Shown here piece after piece: positions 45,185 through 55,050 of a DNA stretch of 64,000 nt (within the stretch, counting starts at the first letter, position 1; each line of letters begins with the position of its first letter). A program made the position numbers and the translations under genes. This DNA is from Rheinheimera pacifica (GTDB lineage: Bacteria > Pseudomonadota > Gammaproteobacteria > Enterobacterales > Alteromonadaceae). The notes under the pieces were generated by a model, which made no database searches, was not told the origin of the DNA, and saw nothing but the letters and a program-made list of their open reading frames with translations. The stretch is from the NCBI RefSeq assembly GCF_900108485.1, contig NZ_FNXF01000003.1, positions 266,530 to 330,529 of the forward strand. The letters run 5' to 3'.

Positions 45185-45919
45185 ATGGTATCTCCTGCTC
45201 CACAGCGTCTGGCCAAATGGATTGCCCAAAGCGGCTATTGCTCGCGCCGTGCTGCCGAGCGGTTTATTACCGAAGGCGTAGTTAGCATAAATGGCGCTGT
45301 AGCACGCCATACAGATGGCGTTAGCACAGTGGATCGGGTGTGTATTCACGGCCAACCGCTATCGGCCCAACCGGCCTTGCAGTATGTTTTGTACCATAAA
45401 CCAGTTGGGATTGACTGCAATAACCGCCCGGATGATCCGGCCAGCCTGTATCAGGTACTCAGGTTATTACCACAACGTTTATTTGCGGTGGGCCGGCTGG
45501 ATAAAGATTCCAGCGGCTTATTGCTGTTAACCAATGATGGCGCGCTTAGCCAACGCCTGATGCACCCGGCCTTTTACCATGAAAAAGGTTACCAGGTTAA
45601 CACTGATAAAAACATCACCGCCGATTTTATTGCCAGCATGGCTGCAGGGGTAAGCTGGCAACTGGGAGAAAAAACCTACCAATCCCGCCCGTGCCAGATA
45701 ACACAAAGCGGTAACCAGCAGTTTTATATTGTGTTAACCCAGGGCCTGCACCGGCAAATACGCTATATGTGTAAAACACTGGGTTATCGTGTTACCGCGC
45801 TAAAACGTGACCGGCTGCATAATCTAAAACTGGCACAGCTACCTGAAGGGCAAATGCGGCCACTAAGCAGCACTGAATTACACCAGCTACAGTTGCTTAG
45901 CACGCTGCCACAACCATAA
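45185..45919 (+). CDS. rluF: 23S rRNA pseudouridine synthase RluF-like
   Basis: A 244-residue RsuA/RluB/E/F-type synthase. An N-terminal S4 RNA-binding domain (about 6-50: QRLAKWIAQSGYCSRRAAERFI) precedes the catalytic domain with nucleophile Asp106 in VGRLDKDSSGLLLL. RluF modifies U2604 (and U2605 to a lesser extent) of 23S rRNA in E. coli. The ribosome-binding site is weak. The 3' end overlaps the convergent MFS gene by 33 bp, an unusual antisense overlap. Confidence 0.82.
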   Translation: MVSPAPQRLAKWIAQSGYCSRRAAERFITEGVVSINGAVARHTDGVSTVDRVCIHGQPLSAQPALQYVLYHKPVGIDCNNRPDDPASLYQVLRLLPQRLFAVGRLDKDSSGLLLLTNDGALSQRLMHPAFYHEKGYQVNTDKNITADFIASMAAGVSWQLGEKTYQSRPCQITQSGNQQFYIVLTQGLHRQIRYMCKTLGYRVTALKRDRLHNLKLAQLPEGQMRPLSSTELHQLQLLSTLPQP

Positions 45920-47068
45920 ACATAACAGCAGAGTTACGCCATACATAAGTAACGCCCCCAGCACTACGCCATGCCAGCTGTGCCACTGCCAAAAAGGCTG
46001 TAAATACAAACCACCGGTGCTGGCGCCAACATAGTAAAACACTAAATACAGTGCATTAGCACTGGCTTTAGCCCTACTGGCGCACTGATTTACCCAGCTA
46101 CTGGCCAGCGAATGGGTAAGAAAAAAGCCAAAGGCATTAATAAAAAAACCGGCCACAATAAAGCCTAAACTGCTGCCCAGTGTCAGTAAGGTGCCCAGCA
46201 TTAAAATAAGTACGCCCAGTGCCATACCCAGTGGCACCGGCAGTTTCAGTGCTACTTTGCCGGAAATGGCCGAGCCGATAGTGCCGGTAAAATAAGTAAT
46301 AAACAGCAAACCAATCCAGAAGCTGGATAAACTGTAAGGCGCATCTGACAGCACAAAAGCAATATAGGTGTACTGGTTAAGAAAAATAAAAAAGTTAAGT
46401 CCGCCAATAAGATAGGTTAACAACAATAATGGCTGGCGCAAATGATACAGGTTGTCAGCCAGGGCCTGCTTTAACGCAAATGGCTTGGCCACAAAGTGTT
46501 TTGCCGGTGGTAAGTTGCGCCAGATCAGATAACAGCTAACAACACCTAATGCGGCTACCGGCCAAAACACCCACTGCCAGTGGCCAATATCGGCCAGTGC
46601 TCCGGCCATTAACCGGCCGCTTATGCCGCCTAACGAGTTAGCACTGATATAAAAGCCCACTGCAGCTACCAGCGCCGGTTTGCTGTATTCTTCACCCATG
46701 TAAGCAATGGCCACAGCAGGCAGCCCGCCAAGAAAAACACCCTGCACGGCACGCCAGAATACCAGAGCAACAAAGCTCTCCACCTGAGTCAATGCCAGGG
46801 TGCTTAGCGTCATGCCAATAAGGGTGATCAGCAGCAGTTTTTTGCGGCCCCAGGCATCAGATAACGCAGCATAAACCAGTAACGACAAACCAAGGCACAA
46901 AGTGCCGCTGGTGTAAGCCCAGGTGGTTTCAAGGGGCGTTAAGGCAAACTCACGGCTTAGCACCGGTAATAAGGGTTGCAGCAAATGCAGGTTAGCAAAT
47001 ACCACCACGGCTGCTAAACACAGCGCAAAGGTAGCTCGGTAAAACGCCGGGCTTTTGTACTCGATCAC
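45887..47068 (-). CDS. MFS transporter (YnfM-like)
   Basis: A 393-residue carrier with 12 predicted transmembrane helices. The motif-A-like loop between TM2 and TM3 is ALSDAWGRKKLLL. YnfM-like MFS members are putative arabinose/efflux-type exporters with unknown substrates. The start MIEYKSPAFYRATFAL places the first helix at about residue 12. Its stop lies inside the rluF gene on the other strand. Confidence 0.85.
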   Translation of the reverse strand: MIEYKSPAFYRATFALCLAAVVVFANLHLLQPLLPVLSREFALTPLETTWAYTSGTLCLGLSLLVYAALSDAWGRKKLLLITLIGMTLSTLALTQVESFVALVFWRAVQGVFLGGLPAVAIAYMGEEYSKPALVAAVGFYISANSLGGISGRLMAGALADIGHWQWVFWPVAALGVVSCYLIWRNLPPAKHFVAKPFALKQALADNLYHLRQPLLLLTYLIGGLNFFIFLNQYTYIAFVLSDAPYSLSSFWIGLLFITYFTGTIGSAISGKVALKLPVPLGMALGVLILMLGTLLTLGSSLGFIVAGFFINAFGFFLTHSLASSWVNQCASRAKASANALYLVFYYVGASTGGLYLQPFWQWHSWHGVVLGALLMYGVTLLLCLWLWQRAKQL

Positions 47069-47276
47069 AACACAGGGCCTGACTTATAAAAGTGCGGCTA
47101 GTATAAAGCTATTTGCCACAGCGCACGAGCAGGCTTAAACCATTACAACCTGTATTAGCCGCTTTCTATCTGCAGTAATAATTGCAAAAAAGCTTAAAGT
47201 TTCGCCAACACCGGCCGTTAACCAGTTACGGGCTATACTGAAACCAGATTACAGCCGAATTTTCAGGAGCAATATT

Positions 47277-47873
47277 ATGTCAATTACTTCCGGCAATAGC
47301 GCCTCAGTAGTGGGCGCTGCCAAACCAAATACTCCAGGCGTAAAAGCAGAGGATAACCGCGGTATTAAAGATATGGCGGCGCAGGCTAAACAAGCACAAA
47401 ACACCGCTATTTTACGTGCTAATGAACAGGTATCGCTGCGCAGCAATAACGACTCACTAAGTTTATTGTACAAAACCGCGCTGGAAGGTATAAACGCCGA
47501 ACTGGAACCGGTAATGGGCGAAAACGCCGCGCAAAAAATTTATGATTCCGGCATTGATACCTCTCCTGAGGCCACAGCTGATCGTATTGTTGCCTTTGCT
47601 ACCGGCTTTTACAGCCGCTACAAAGAACTGAACCCGGGCAAATCAGAAGAAGAAACCCTCGATAGCTTTATGAAGATCATCGGCGGCGGTATCGAAAAAG
47701 GTTTTAACGACGCCAAAGATATTCTTAAAGGCTTAAAAGTGTATGAAGGCGAAGTAGAAAGCGGCGTAGACAAAACCTATGGCTTAGTTATGCAGGGGTT
47801 AAATAGCTTTCGCGAAAAAATGCTCGAACTGGCCACCATACCCACACAACCCGATAACAGCGCTAAGGTTTAA
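47277..47873 (+). CDS. DUF5610 protein
   Basis: A 198-residue soluble protein with a low-complexity start (SITSGNSASVVGAAKPN) and a helical DUF5610 core: NAAQKIYDSGIDTSPEATADRIVAFATGFY and IGGGIEKGFNDAKDIL. No signal or membrane segment. The family is spread through gammaproteobacteria without known function; the paired Ser/Thr-rich lead and GIEKGF core resemble flagellar-region proteins, but none are here. AGGAG lies 6 nt before the ATG. Confidence 0.85.
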   Translation: MSITSGNSASVVGAAKPNTPGVKAEDNRGIKDMAAQAKQAQNTAILRANEQVSLRSNNDSLSLLYKTALEGINAELEPVMGENAAQKIYDSGIDTSPEATADRIVAFATGFYSRYKELNPGKSEEETLDSFMKIIGGGIEKGFNDAKDILKGLKVYEGEVESGVDKTYGLVMQGLNSFREKMLELATIPTQPDNSAKV

Positions 47874-47895
47874 CCATAGCGCTGTGGTTTTATGG

Positions 47896-49203
47896 TTATA
47901 GCTTAACAGCAGGCTCGGCTGAGCCAATACGGGTAACCAGCAGCTGGTCAATTTTATAGCTGTCGATATCTACTACCTCAAATTTATAGCCTCCATGCAG
48001 AACAAAGTCTGTACGTTTGGGAATTTTGCGCAGCGTATACATCATAAAACCGGCAATAGTTTCATAATTTTCCGGGCTGGGAAAGCCATCGATATCCAGC
48101 ACCCGCATCACATCCTGTAGTGGCGTTAACCCCTCTACCAGCCAGGAGTTAGCATCACGCGCGACTATCTGCTCTTCCTCTGAACTTACCAGCTCGCCCA
48201 TCACAATGCTCATAACGTCTTTTAGTGTAATAATGCCCACCACCAGCGCGTATTCGTTCATAATAATGGCGAAATCAACCCCGGCTGATTTAAAGTGTTC
48301 CAGCACTTCATACAACGATAATGTATCGGGAATAATAAGCGGCAGGCGCACTATGCCTTCTTTTTTCAGCGAAATCGGCTGATCGTGTAACACCTGCATC
48401 AGAATATCGCGGGTATCGACATAGCCTACTACCTTGTCCAGCACTTCATCACAGACGACAAATTTAGCATGCGGGTGCTCGGCAATTTTTGCCTTAATAC
48501 TGTCTTGTGATTCATTATTAGTGAAAAAAATCAGGCTTTCACGCGCTGTCATGGCCGAGGTTACGGTGCGCGATTCCATATCAAAAACGTTTTCCAGTAA
48601 CTGGTGTTCATGCTCCTGCAATACACCGGCCTGCGCACCGGCTTCCATCATGGCAATAATATCTTCCGGGGTAATATCGTCTTTGCGCATAGTGGGTACA
48701 TTAAACAGGCTGAAAAACAAATTAGCCAGGCTGTTAAACAGCCAAACCAGAGGTTTTAACAGCATGATCAAAAACAGCATTGGGCTAACTACCTTAGTGG
48801 CAATTTTCTCCGGTGCTATCATAGCCAGCCGCTTGGGCATTAAGTCAGCAAACAGGATAAACAGCGAGGTAACAAAAAATACCGATAAGGCAAAACCTGC
48901 GCTTGGCACCCAGGCACCGCTGAAAAACAGTGCCAGTAAAGCAGTAAAGTAAGGGGTAAAAGCCGATTCGCCTAAAATACCACCCAAAATCGCCACCGCA
49001 TTGAGGCCAATTTGTACTATGGTAAAAAAGTTACCGGGGTGCTCCTGCAATGCCAGAACCTTCTCAGCATTGGCATCGCCTTCGGTTGCCATCAGCCGCA
49101 GGCGCATTTTCCGTGATGCAGCCAGTGCAATTTCAGATACCGAAAAAAATGCACTGCTGGCAACCAGCACTAGCATCAGCAACATATATTCCAGCGTCGA
49201 CAT
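47896..49203 (-). CDS. CNNM/CorC-HlyC hemolysin-family transporter
   Basis: A 435-residue membrane protein of the UPF0053/CNNM group. The DUF21 (CNNM) transmembrane domain spans about 1-195, two CBS domains span about 210-335, and a CorC_HlyC domain closes the chain (about 345-430: WLVEGLTPLQDVMRVLDI). Members export Mg2+, or affect Co2+ and Na+ balance; the hemolysin label is historical. It is the third Mg2+-linked system in the window. The gene is divergent from the GlgC-like gene. Confidence 0.87.
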   Translation of the reverse strand: MSTLEYMLLMLVLVASSAFFSVSEIALAASRKMRLRLMATEGDANAEKVLALQEHPGNFFTIVQIGLNAVAILGGILGESAFTPYFTALLALFFSGAWVPSAGFALSVFFVTSLFILFADLMPKRLAMIAPEKIATKVVSPMLFLIMLLKPLVWLFNSLANLFFSLFNVPTMRKDDITPEDIIAMMEAGAQAGVLQEHEHQLLENVFDMESRTVTSAMTARESLIFFTNNESQDSIKAKIAEHPHAKFVVCDEVLDKVVGYVDTRDILMQVLHDQPISLKKEGIVRLPLIIPDTLSLYEVLEHFKSAGVDFAIIMNEYALVVGIITLKDVMSIVMGELVSSEEEQIVARDANSWLVEGLTPLQDVMRVLDIDGFPSPENYETIAGFMMYTLRKIPKRTDFVLHGGYKFEVVDIDSYKIDQLLVTRIGSAEPAVKL

Positions 49204-49372
49204 ATTCTCTCCTGTATAACAGCATCAGCCCAAAGCACTGACATATGGCGCTAGTATAGCGCTGTTGTATGACCAAACCTGCTAACTACCTGAAAATATT
49301 CAAACAGCATCTTAGTTGCCCCCTGAGCAAGGCTGAAAATGCAGCAATTCGCCCTGGTTATCATAAATTCAT

Positions 49373-49386
49373 TTGATACATATCAA
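49373..49386 (+). promoter_or_regulatory. perfect FNR box of the GlgC-like gene
   Basis: TTGATACATATCAA matches the FNR dyad TTGAT-N4-ATCAA at all ten positions. A -10-like TACATT at 49408-49413 would place the start site near 49421, putting the box centre at -41.5, the class II activating position. The GlgC-like start codon follows at 49446. The divergent CorC gene could also be affected. Confidence 0.75.
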
Positions 49387-49445
49387 ACACTGTCTGCCAG
49401 CATGGTGTACATTTATCGAGCAAATAACGTTTACGGAGACCGGCT

Positions 49446-50447
49446 ATGCTCAGAGATCCTATGACCACACCACCTATGCCAGAAACACCAGCACCGCAAG
49501 TACTGGAGCCTAAGGTGCTTAGCATAGTACTGGCCGGTGGTGCTGGTAAAAGGCTGCAGCCGCTGACATTAAAGCAGGCTAAACCAGCCTTGCCCTTTAT
49601 TCAGCACCGGCGGGTGATTGATTTTGTGCTAAGTAACTTATGGCACTCTGGTTTGCGACAGCTGCTGGTATTAACCCAATACAAACCCCGTAGCCTGCAC
49701 CAACATTTGCAGCAATTCTGGCAACCTGTGTTTAACCGTTGTGGTTTTTTGCAATGGTATCAGGCGCCTGCGTCTGTTTGCCAGGGTACTGCAGGTGCTG
49801 TCGCCGCCCAGCTTAGTGTCATTCGCGATCAGCGCCCTGATGTTATAGCCGTATTAAGTGCCGATCATGTTTATAAAATGGACTACCGCCAAATGCTGGC
49901 TTTTCATCAACAGCAACAGGTTGCCGTAACTGTTGCGGCCATAGCAGTGCCGGTGGCTCAGGCACGGCAATTTGGTATTTTTACAGTAAACGACAACCAC
50001 CGTATCTGCGGTTTTATTGAAAAGCCACAGGGCGAAGTACCGCAAATACCGGGTAAGCCCGGCTACGCGCTGGCGTCGATGGGTAACTATTTGTTTAATG
50101 CCAGTAGCCTGTATCAGCTATTAGATAATGCCAGCCTGTCGCAACCGGTCGATTTTGGCCATGATCTGCTGCCTGCACTGTTTCGCCAGCAACAAGCCTG
50201 TGTGTACGACTTTAGCAATAACCAGTTACCGGGCGAGCAAAGCCTGCCGAACTACTGGCGTGATGTCGGTACTTTAGCCGCTTACTTTCACAGCAGGCTG
50301 GATATACTGCAGCACTCCGACTGGCTTGAAGGACCTGCACAGCGCTGGCCAATACTGGCAGCAAACAGCAGTGCGCTAAAAATGCGGCTGTGCCCCCGAG
50401 CCATGCAGCGCTTAACCCTGCAATATCAGCGTCCGTTATATGCCTAG
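49446..50447 (+). CDS. GlgC-like glucose-1-phosphate adenylyltransferase, C-terminally short
   Basis: A 333-residue nucleotidyltransferase of the ADP-glucose pyrophosphorylase group: GGAGKRLQPLT (nucleotide loop), LSADHVYKMDY, FGIFTV, FIEKPQGEVPQ and YWRDVGTLAAYF. Full-length GlgC has about 420 residues, and its C-terminal left-handed beta-helix, which carries much of the allosteric regulation, is absent here: the chain ends about 60 residues after YWRDVGT. No glgA, glgB or glgP is nearby. GGAG precedes the ATG. A perfect FNR box suggests oxygen-limited expression. It may be an unregulated GlgC or a different sugar-nucleotide enzyme. Confidence 0.8.
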   Translation: MLRDPMTTPPMPETPAPQVLEPKVLSIVLAGGAGKRLQPLTLKQAKPALPFIQHRRVIDFVLSNLWHSGLRQLLVLTQYKPRSLHQHLQQFWQPVFNRCGFLQWYQAPASVCQGTAGAVAAQLSVIRDQRPDVIAVLSADHVYKMDYRQMLAFHQQQQVAVTVAAIAVPVAQARQFGIFTVNDNHRICGFIEKPQGEVPQIPGKPGYALASMGNYLFNASSLYQLLDNASLSQPVDFGHDLLPALFRQQQACVYDFSNNQLPGEQSLPNYWRDVGTLAAYFHSRLDILQHSDWLEGPAQRWPILAANSSALKMRLCPRAMQRLTLQYQRPLYA

Positions 50448-50472
50448 CAAGCAATGGTTATTTATACAACGG

Positions 50473-51771
50473 CTATAACAGTGCAAATGCCAGTGCCAGG
50501 CTGCGACCGCTTAACAGCAGGCTTACCAGCAACACCAGAACACCCAGCGCATTTTGCCAGTGGTTATTTTTATATGGCCCCAGCAAAGCGTGGTTCATCG
50601 CCAGTAATAAACATAAACAAATCAACGGTAGCAAAATACCGTTAGCCACCTGGGCAAACCAAATCACACTTACCGGCCGGATCCCCAGTGACGCCAACAG
50701 CACACCACAAACAATAATAAACAGCCAGGTAAGGCGAAACAGCGGCAGTTTCAGGTTAAGCGGCTTACCTAAAATACCTGACAACGCATAAGCTGCCGCT
50801 AACGGCGCAGTAATAGCTGATGATAAACCGGCCGCCATCAGGCCCAGCGCCAGGCACCAGGTAGCTGCATTACCAAACAACGGTGTAAGGCTTTGTGCTA
50901 ATTGCGCTACATTTTCCAGCTGTTGTTCACGGCCAAAAAACGCCGCCGCTGCCGTTGATACTATGGCAATAGAAATAAGGCCACCAAGCGGAATAGCCAC
51001 TGCAATATCCTGGCGTGACGCCTTAAGTGCGGTATCAGTATCTATCTGTTGCTTCGGCCATTTTTGAGCAGCACCGGCCGCATGTAAAAACAGCGAATAT
51101 GGCACTACCGTGGTGCCAATCAATGCCACTACGGTTAAGATGGCACCTGGCGGAATAACCGGTATAAAAGCGCCTTTAAACAGCGCAGCCAAATCCGGTT
51201 TAGTTAGCAGCATAGTGCCAATAAACGCCAGGCTCATTAGCAATACCAGGGCAATAAGACAACGCTCTATCAGCTTATACTGACCAAACCACAGTACCAC
51301 TGCCGCTAAAGTACCCAACAACAGCGCCCACAGATTAATACCGGTGCTGCTGTGCCAGCGCTGGATAAGTGGCAGATGGCCAAACAATGCATCGGCCCCC
51401 AGCGCAGCGCCGCTGATATTGCCGCCCTGATAGGCACTGTTGCCAATAACAATGGCGGCTACCACCAGCAGCAACAGCGGCCAGCGCAATAGTGGCTGGC
51501 GTACCAACTCACGCAGGTTTTCGCCCAGGCCGCGGCCGGTAACAATACCCAGCCGGGCAGCCATTTCCTGCAGCACCATAGTGGCAAACACAGAAAACAG
51601 CAGTGCCCACACTAAGGCATAACCATAGTTGGCCCCGGCAAGTGATGCTGTAATAACGGTACCCGGGCCAATAAATGCTGCGGTAACTAAGGTGGCAGGG
51701 CCCAACAACGACCGTTTAGGCGGTTGCTGCGTTTTCCTGGGCAAAGTGTTATCAGGCAAAGTGTCAGACAT
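50473..51771 (-). CDS. Nramp-family transporter with altered metal-site motifs
   Basis: A 432-residue carrier with 11 predicted helices. It is recognisably Nramp: AAFIGPGTVITASLAGANYGY in TM1 and LQEMAARLGIVTGRGLGENLR. The canonical TM1 DPGN metal-binding motif is GPGT (35-38), and the TM6 MPH is VPY (223-225). Both sites of Mn2+/Fe2+ coordination are therefore replaced, as in Nramp-related Mg2+ transporters and other divergent clades. Ion specificity cannot be read by analogy. It converges with the GlgC-like gene with 25 bp between stops. Confidence 0.87.
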   Translation of the reverse strand: MSDTLPDNTLPRKTQQPPKRSLLGPATLVTAAFIGPGTVITASLAGANYGYALVWALLFSVFATMVLQEMAARLGIVTGRGLGENLRELVRQPLLRWPLLLLVVAAIVIGNSAYQGGNISGAALGADALFGHLPLIQRWHSSTGINLWALLLGTLAAVVLWFGQYKLIERCLIALVLLMSLAFIGTMLLTKPDLAALFKGAFIPVIPPGAILTVVALIGTTVVPYSLFLHAAGAAQKWPKQQIDTDTALKASRQDIAVAIPLGGLISIAIVSTAAAAFFGREQQLENVAQLAQSLTPLFGNAATWCLALGLMAAGLSSAITAPLAAAYALSGILGKPLNLKLPLFRLTWLFIIVCGVLLASLGIRPVSVIWFAQVANGILLPLICLCLLLAMNHALLGPYKNNHWQNALGVLVLLVSLLLSGRSLALAFALL

Positions 51772-51859
51772 AGTTAGCAGGTGATAAAAATAACAATGGC
51801 GCTACCTTAGCATAAGGCAGCGCCATTTGGCTTAACTGTTAGCAGTGTCAGCACTTAGT

Positions 51860-54800
51860 TCACAGCAGGCCCTCTTTGGTATCCAGATGTTCCTGCCGGT
51901 GGTGTTCAGCAATTTCATCCGCCAGCTGCTGCTTACTACGGGGTTCGCGGATGCGTAACTCAGTTAGCCAGTAGAAAAACAGCGGCACAAAAAACACTGC
52001 CAGGAAGGTTGCTGCCATCATACCGCCCATTACGCCTGTACCTACGCTATGACGTGCCCCGGCGCCGGCGCCACTGCTAAATGCCAGCGGTACAACCCCC
52101 AGAATAAACGCTAGTGACGTCATAATAATGGGCCTGAAACGCAAACGTGCAGCTTCCAGCGCGGCGGTGCCGGTGCTCCAACCCTGCTGCGTTTTCATCA
52201 GCGCGTACTCAACAATTAAGATGGCATTTTTCGCCGCTAACCCAAGCAAGGTTACCAGGCCAATCTGGAAGTACACATCATTGGTTAACCCGGCTATCCA
52301 AACGGCAACCAGTGCACCAAAGATACCAAATGGCATGGCCAATAATACTGAAAGTGGCAATGACCATTTTTCATATAACGCCGCCAGAATTAAAAACACC
52401 ATCACCACCGCCATGCCCAGTGCCAAGCCGGTAGTGCCACCGCTGCGTTTTTCCTGAAAGGCGCTGCCGGTCCAGTCGTAACTGATATCCGGTGGCAACA
52501 TAGTGTTGGCAATACGTTCAATTTCAGCAATGGCCTGGCCAGAGCTGTAACCGGGCGCCGCATTGCCCAGCAGTTTTACCGCAGGCAGGTTATTGTAGCG
52601 CTCCATATTGTCCGGGCCCGAGCTGTACTGAATTTCGGCCAGTGCCGACATCGGGATCATCTCACCGCTTTGGCTTTTAACGTAAATATGGTTGATGTCG
52701 TCTGGTTTCATCCGGAACTGTGCATCGGCCGACATTAACACCTGCCAGGCACGGCCATACTTATTAAAGTCATTTACGTAGTAAGTTCCCAGCGTACCCG
52801 CCAGGGTATTAAAGGCATCATTTACCGGCACACCCAGCGCTTTAGCGCGCTCGCGGTCCAGGTTTACCTTTAGCTGCGGCGTATTGGGCCGCCACAGTGT
52901 TTGCACGCCGGCCAGCACCGGGCTTTGCCCGGCAGCGCCCTGCATAATACCCATAGCCTCGGCCAGCTTTTCCGGCCCGCCATCGCCACGGTTTTGCAGA
53001 TAAAACTCAAAGCCACCGGTATTACCCAGGCCAAAAATAGGCGGCGGGTTAAAGGCCAGCACTAATGCTTCATTAATACCGGCTGTTTTCATAAACAGCT
53101 CGTTTACCAGGTCGCTGGCGCTGATATCACGCTCGCTCCAGTCTTGCTGGGTAACAAATATAGTAGCGGCACTGTTTTTATAACCGCCGCCGATAAAGTC
53201 AAAACCGGCAAAGCTGATCACATCTTTATTGGCCGGGTTAGAGCGGATAGCAGCAATAACCTGCTCGGTCACTTTTTGCGTGCGCTCCAGCGAGGCACCG
53301 TCAGGTAAAAAGATTGCGGCTATATAAAAGCCCTGATCTTCATCCGGCACCAGTGAACCCGGCGTAGCCTTCCACATACCGGCAGTGATAAAAATCATGC
53401 CGCCTACCAGTACCAGTGCCAGTAAACCACGGCGCAGGAAGAACCCCACAGTTGAGACATATTTACCGGTAATACGCTGGAAAAAGTCATTAAACCAGAG
53501 GAAGAATTTCGCCGTTTGTTTATGTTCATGGCGCAAAATCATCACGCACAGTGCCGGTGTCATCACCAGTGCAACCACACCGGATAAACTTACCGCGATA
53601 GAAATGGTTACGGCAAACTGGCGGAACAGCTCGCCGGTTAAACCACCTAAAAAGGCAATCGGCACAAATACCGCGCACAATACCATTACTATAGCCACTA
53701 CCGGGCCCGACACTTCCTGCATGGCTTTTATTGCGGCATCACGCGCCGACACATGCTCTTCGTGCATAATACGTTCAACGTTTTCCAGTACTACTATGGC
53801 ATCATCAACCACTATGCCTATCGACAGCACCATACCAAACAGTGTCAGCGTATTAATGGAATAACCCAGCATATACAAACCGGCAAAAGTACCCAGCAAT
53901 GAAATAGGTACCGCCAGAATTGGAATTAACGTAGCACGCCAGTTCTGTAAAAACAGATAAACCACCAGAAACACCAGCAGCATGGCTTCGGCCAGGGTTT
54001 TTACCACTTCACTGATCGACACTTCAACAAAACGGGTGGTGTCATAAGGTGTAGCCTGAGCCAGACCGCTTGGAAAACGCTGCTTCAATTCCGCAATAGT
54101 GCGGTTTACTTCATCTGCTACATCCAGGGCATTCGCACCGGGCTGCAAAAATATACCCACCAGCGTAGATGATTGGCCGTTGTACTGGCCGACAAAATCA
54201 TAATCGCGGGAACCCAGCTCTACCCTGGCAATATCTTTTATGCGTAATGTACTGCCATCCGGGTTAGCTCGGATAATGACATTTTCAAACTCTTCAGCAG
54301 TAGAAAAACGCCCCTGCGCGGTAACGGTGTATACCAGTTCCTGCGCGTCGGCTGAGGTTGGGGTGGCACCAATTTTACCGGCAGCAAACTGGGCATTTTG
54401 CTCACTTAACGCCGCCGCAACTTCCGGCACCGTGACTTTAAGCTGGCTCATCTGATCCGGCCGCAGCCAGATACGCATAGCGTAATCTTTGGCGCCAAAA
54501 ATCTGTACGTTAGTGGTACCGGGAATACGTTTTAACCGGTCCAGCACGTTTAATGTTACGTAGTTTGACGTCCATAAATCATCCCGGCTGCCATCAGGTG
54601 AATAAAACGCCAACACCTGTAAAAAGCTCGATGAGCCTTTTTCTACCGTTATGCCCTGGCGGCGCACTTCCTCAGGTAAACGTGCTTCTACTTTGCTAAC
54701 GCGGTTATTCACATTTACCGCGGCCTGGTCAACATCAGTGCCAATTTCAAAGGTAATAAAAATGGTAGTAATGCCTGAACTGGTAGAGGTAGACGACATA

Positions 54801-55033
54801 TACATCATGCCCTCGACCCCGGTAATAGCGTTTTCCAGCGGTGCTGCTACCGTTTGCTCAAGCACCTCTGAAGACGCACCGGGATACACTGCCATTACCT
54901 GCACCACAGGCGGTGCAATTTCAGGGTATTGCGCTACCGGCAGGCTGCGCATAGCAGCCAGGCCTGCCAGACAGATAAAAATGCCTATCACCAATGCAAA
55001 GATAGGCCGGTCAATAAAATAACGAGAGAACAT
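51860..55033 (-). CDS. RND multidrug efflux permease (AcrB/MexB type)
   Basis: A 1057-residue pump with 12 transmembrane helices. Hallmarks are FSRYFIDRPIFALVIGI at the start, the TM4 proton-relay GIVVDDAIVVLENV, PAEGxx-type porter segments and LGLAAKNAILIVEYA. It belongs to the HAE1 branch with AcrB and MexB. It is encoded downstream of its adaptor with a 17-bp gap, in one operon. No outer-membrane factor or TetR-type repressor is adjacent. It is a second, unrelated pump to the one at 30954-34079. Confidence 0.92.
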   Translation of the reverse strand: MFSRYFIDRPIFALVIGIFICLAGLAAMRSLPVAQYPEIAPPVVQVMAVYPGASSEVLEQTVAAPLENAITGVEGMMYMSSTSTSSGITTIFITFEIGTDVDQAAVNVNNRVSKVEARLPEEVRRQGITVEKGSSSFLQVLAFYSPDGSRDDLWTSNYVTLNVLDRLKRIPGTTNVQIFGAKDYAMRIWLRPDQMSQLKVTVPEVAAALSEQNAQFAAGKIGATPTSADAQELVYTVTAQGRFSTAEEFENVIIRANPDGSTLRIKDIARVELGSRDYDFVGQYNGQSSTLVGIFLQPGANALDVADEVNRTIAELKQRFPSGLAQATPYDTTRFVEVSISEVVKTLAEAMLLVFLVVYLFLQNWRATLIPILAVPISLLGTFAGLYMLGYSINTLTLFGMVLSIGIVVDDAIVVLENVERIMHEEHVSARDAAIKAMQEVSGPVVAIVMVLCAVFVPIAFLGGLTGELFRQFAVTISIAVSLSGVVALVMTPALCVMILRHEHKQTAKFFLWFNDFFQRITGKYVSTVGFFLRRGLLALVLVGGMIFITAGMWKATPGSLVPDEDQGFYIAAIFLPDGASLERTQKVTEQVIAAIRSNPANKDVISFAGFDFIGGGYKNSAATIFVTQQDWSERDISASDLVNELFMKTAGINEALVLAFNPPPIFGLGNTGGFEFYLQNRGDGGPEKLAEAMGIMQGAAGQSPVLAGVQTLWRPNTPQLKVNLDRERAKALGVPVNDAFNTLAGTLGTYYVNDFNKYGRAWQVLMSADAQFRMKPDDINHIYVKSQSGEMIPMSALAEIQYSSGPDNMERYNNLPAVKLLGNAAPGYSSGQAIAEIERIANTMLPPDISYDWTGSAFQEKRSGGTTGLALGMAVVMVFLILAALYEKWSLPLSVLLAMPFGIFGALVAVWIAGLTNDVYFQIGLVTLLGLAAKNAILIVEYALMKTQQGWSTGTAALEAARLRFRPIIMTSLAFILGVVPLAFSSGAGAGARHSVGTGVMGGMMAATFLAVFFVPLFFYWLTELRIREPRSKQQLADEIAEHHRQEHLDTKEGLL

Positions 55034-55050
55034 AAGCTGATCCTTGCCTG

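Noticed and set aside
45093-45281. 62-codon plus-strand frame starting in the RluF leader
   Set aside because: It overlaps the better-supported RluF frame and has hydrophobic but non-homologous composition.
52128-52457. Long plus-strand frames antisense to the RND pump (also near 53385-53864 and 54651-55022)
   Set aside because: They are shadows of the high-quality RND coding frame, with Ser/Thr/Pro-rich composition typical of antisense reading.
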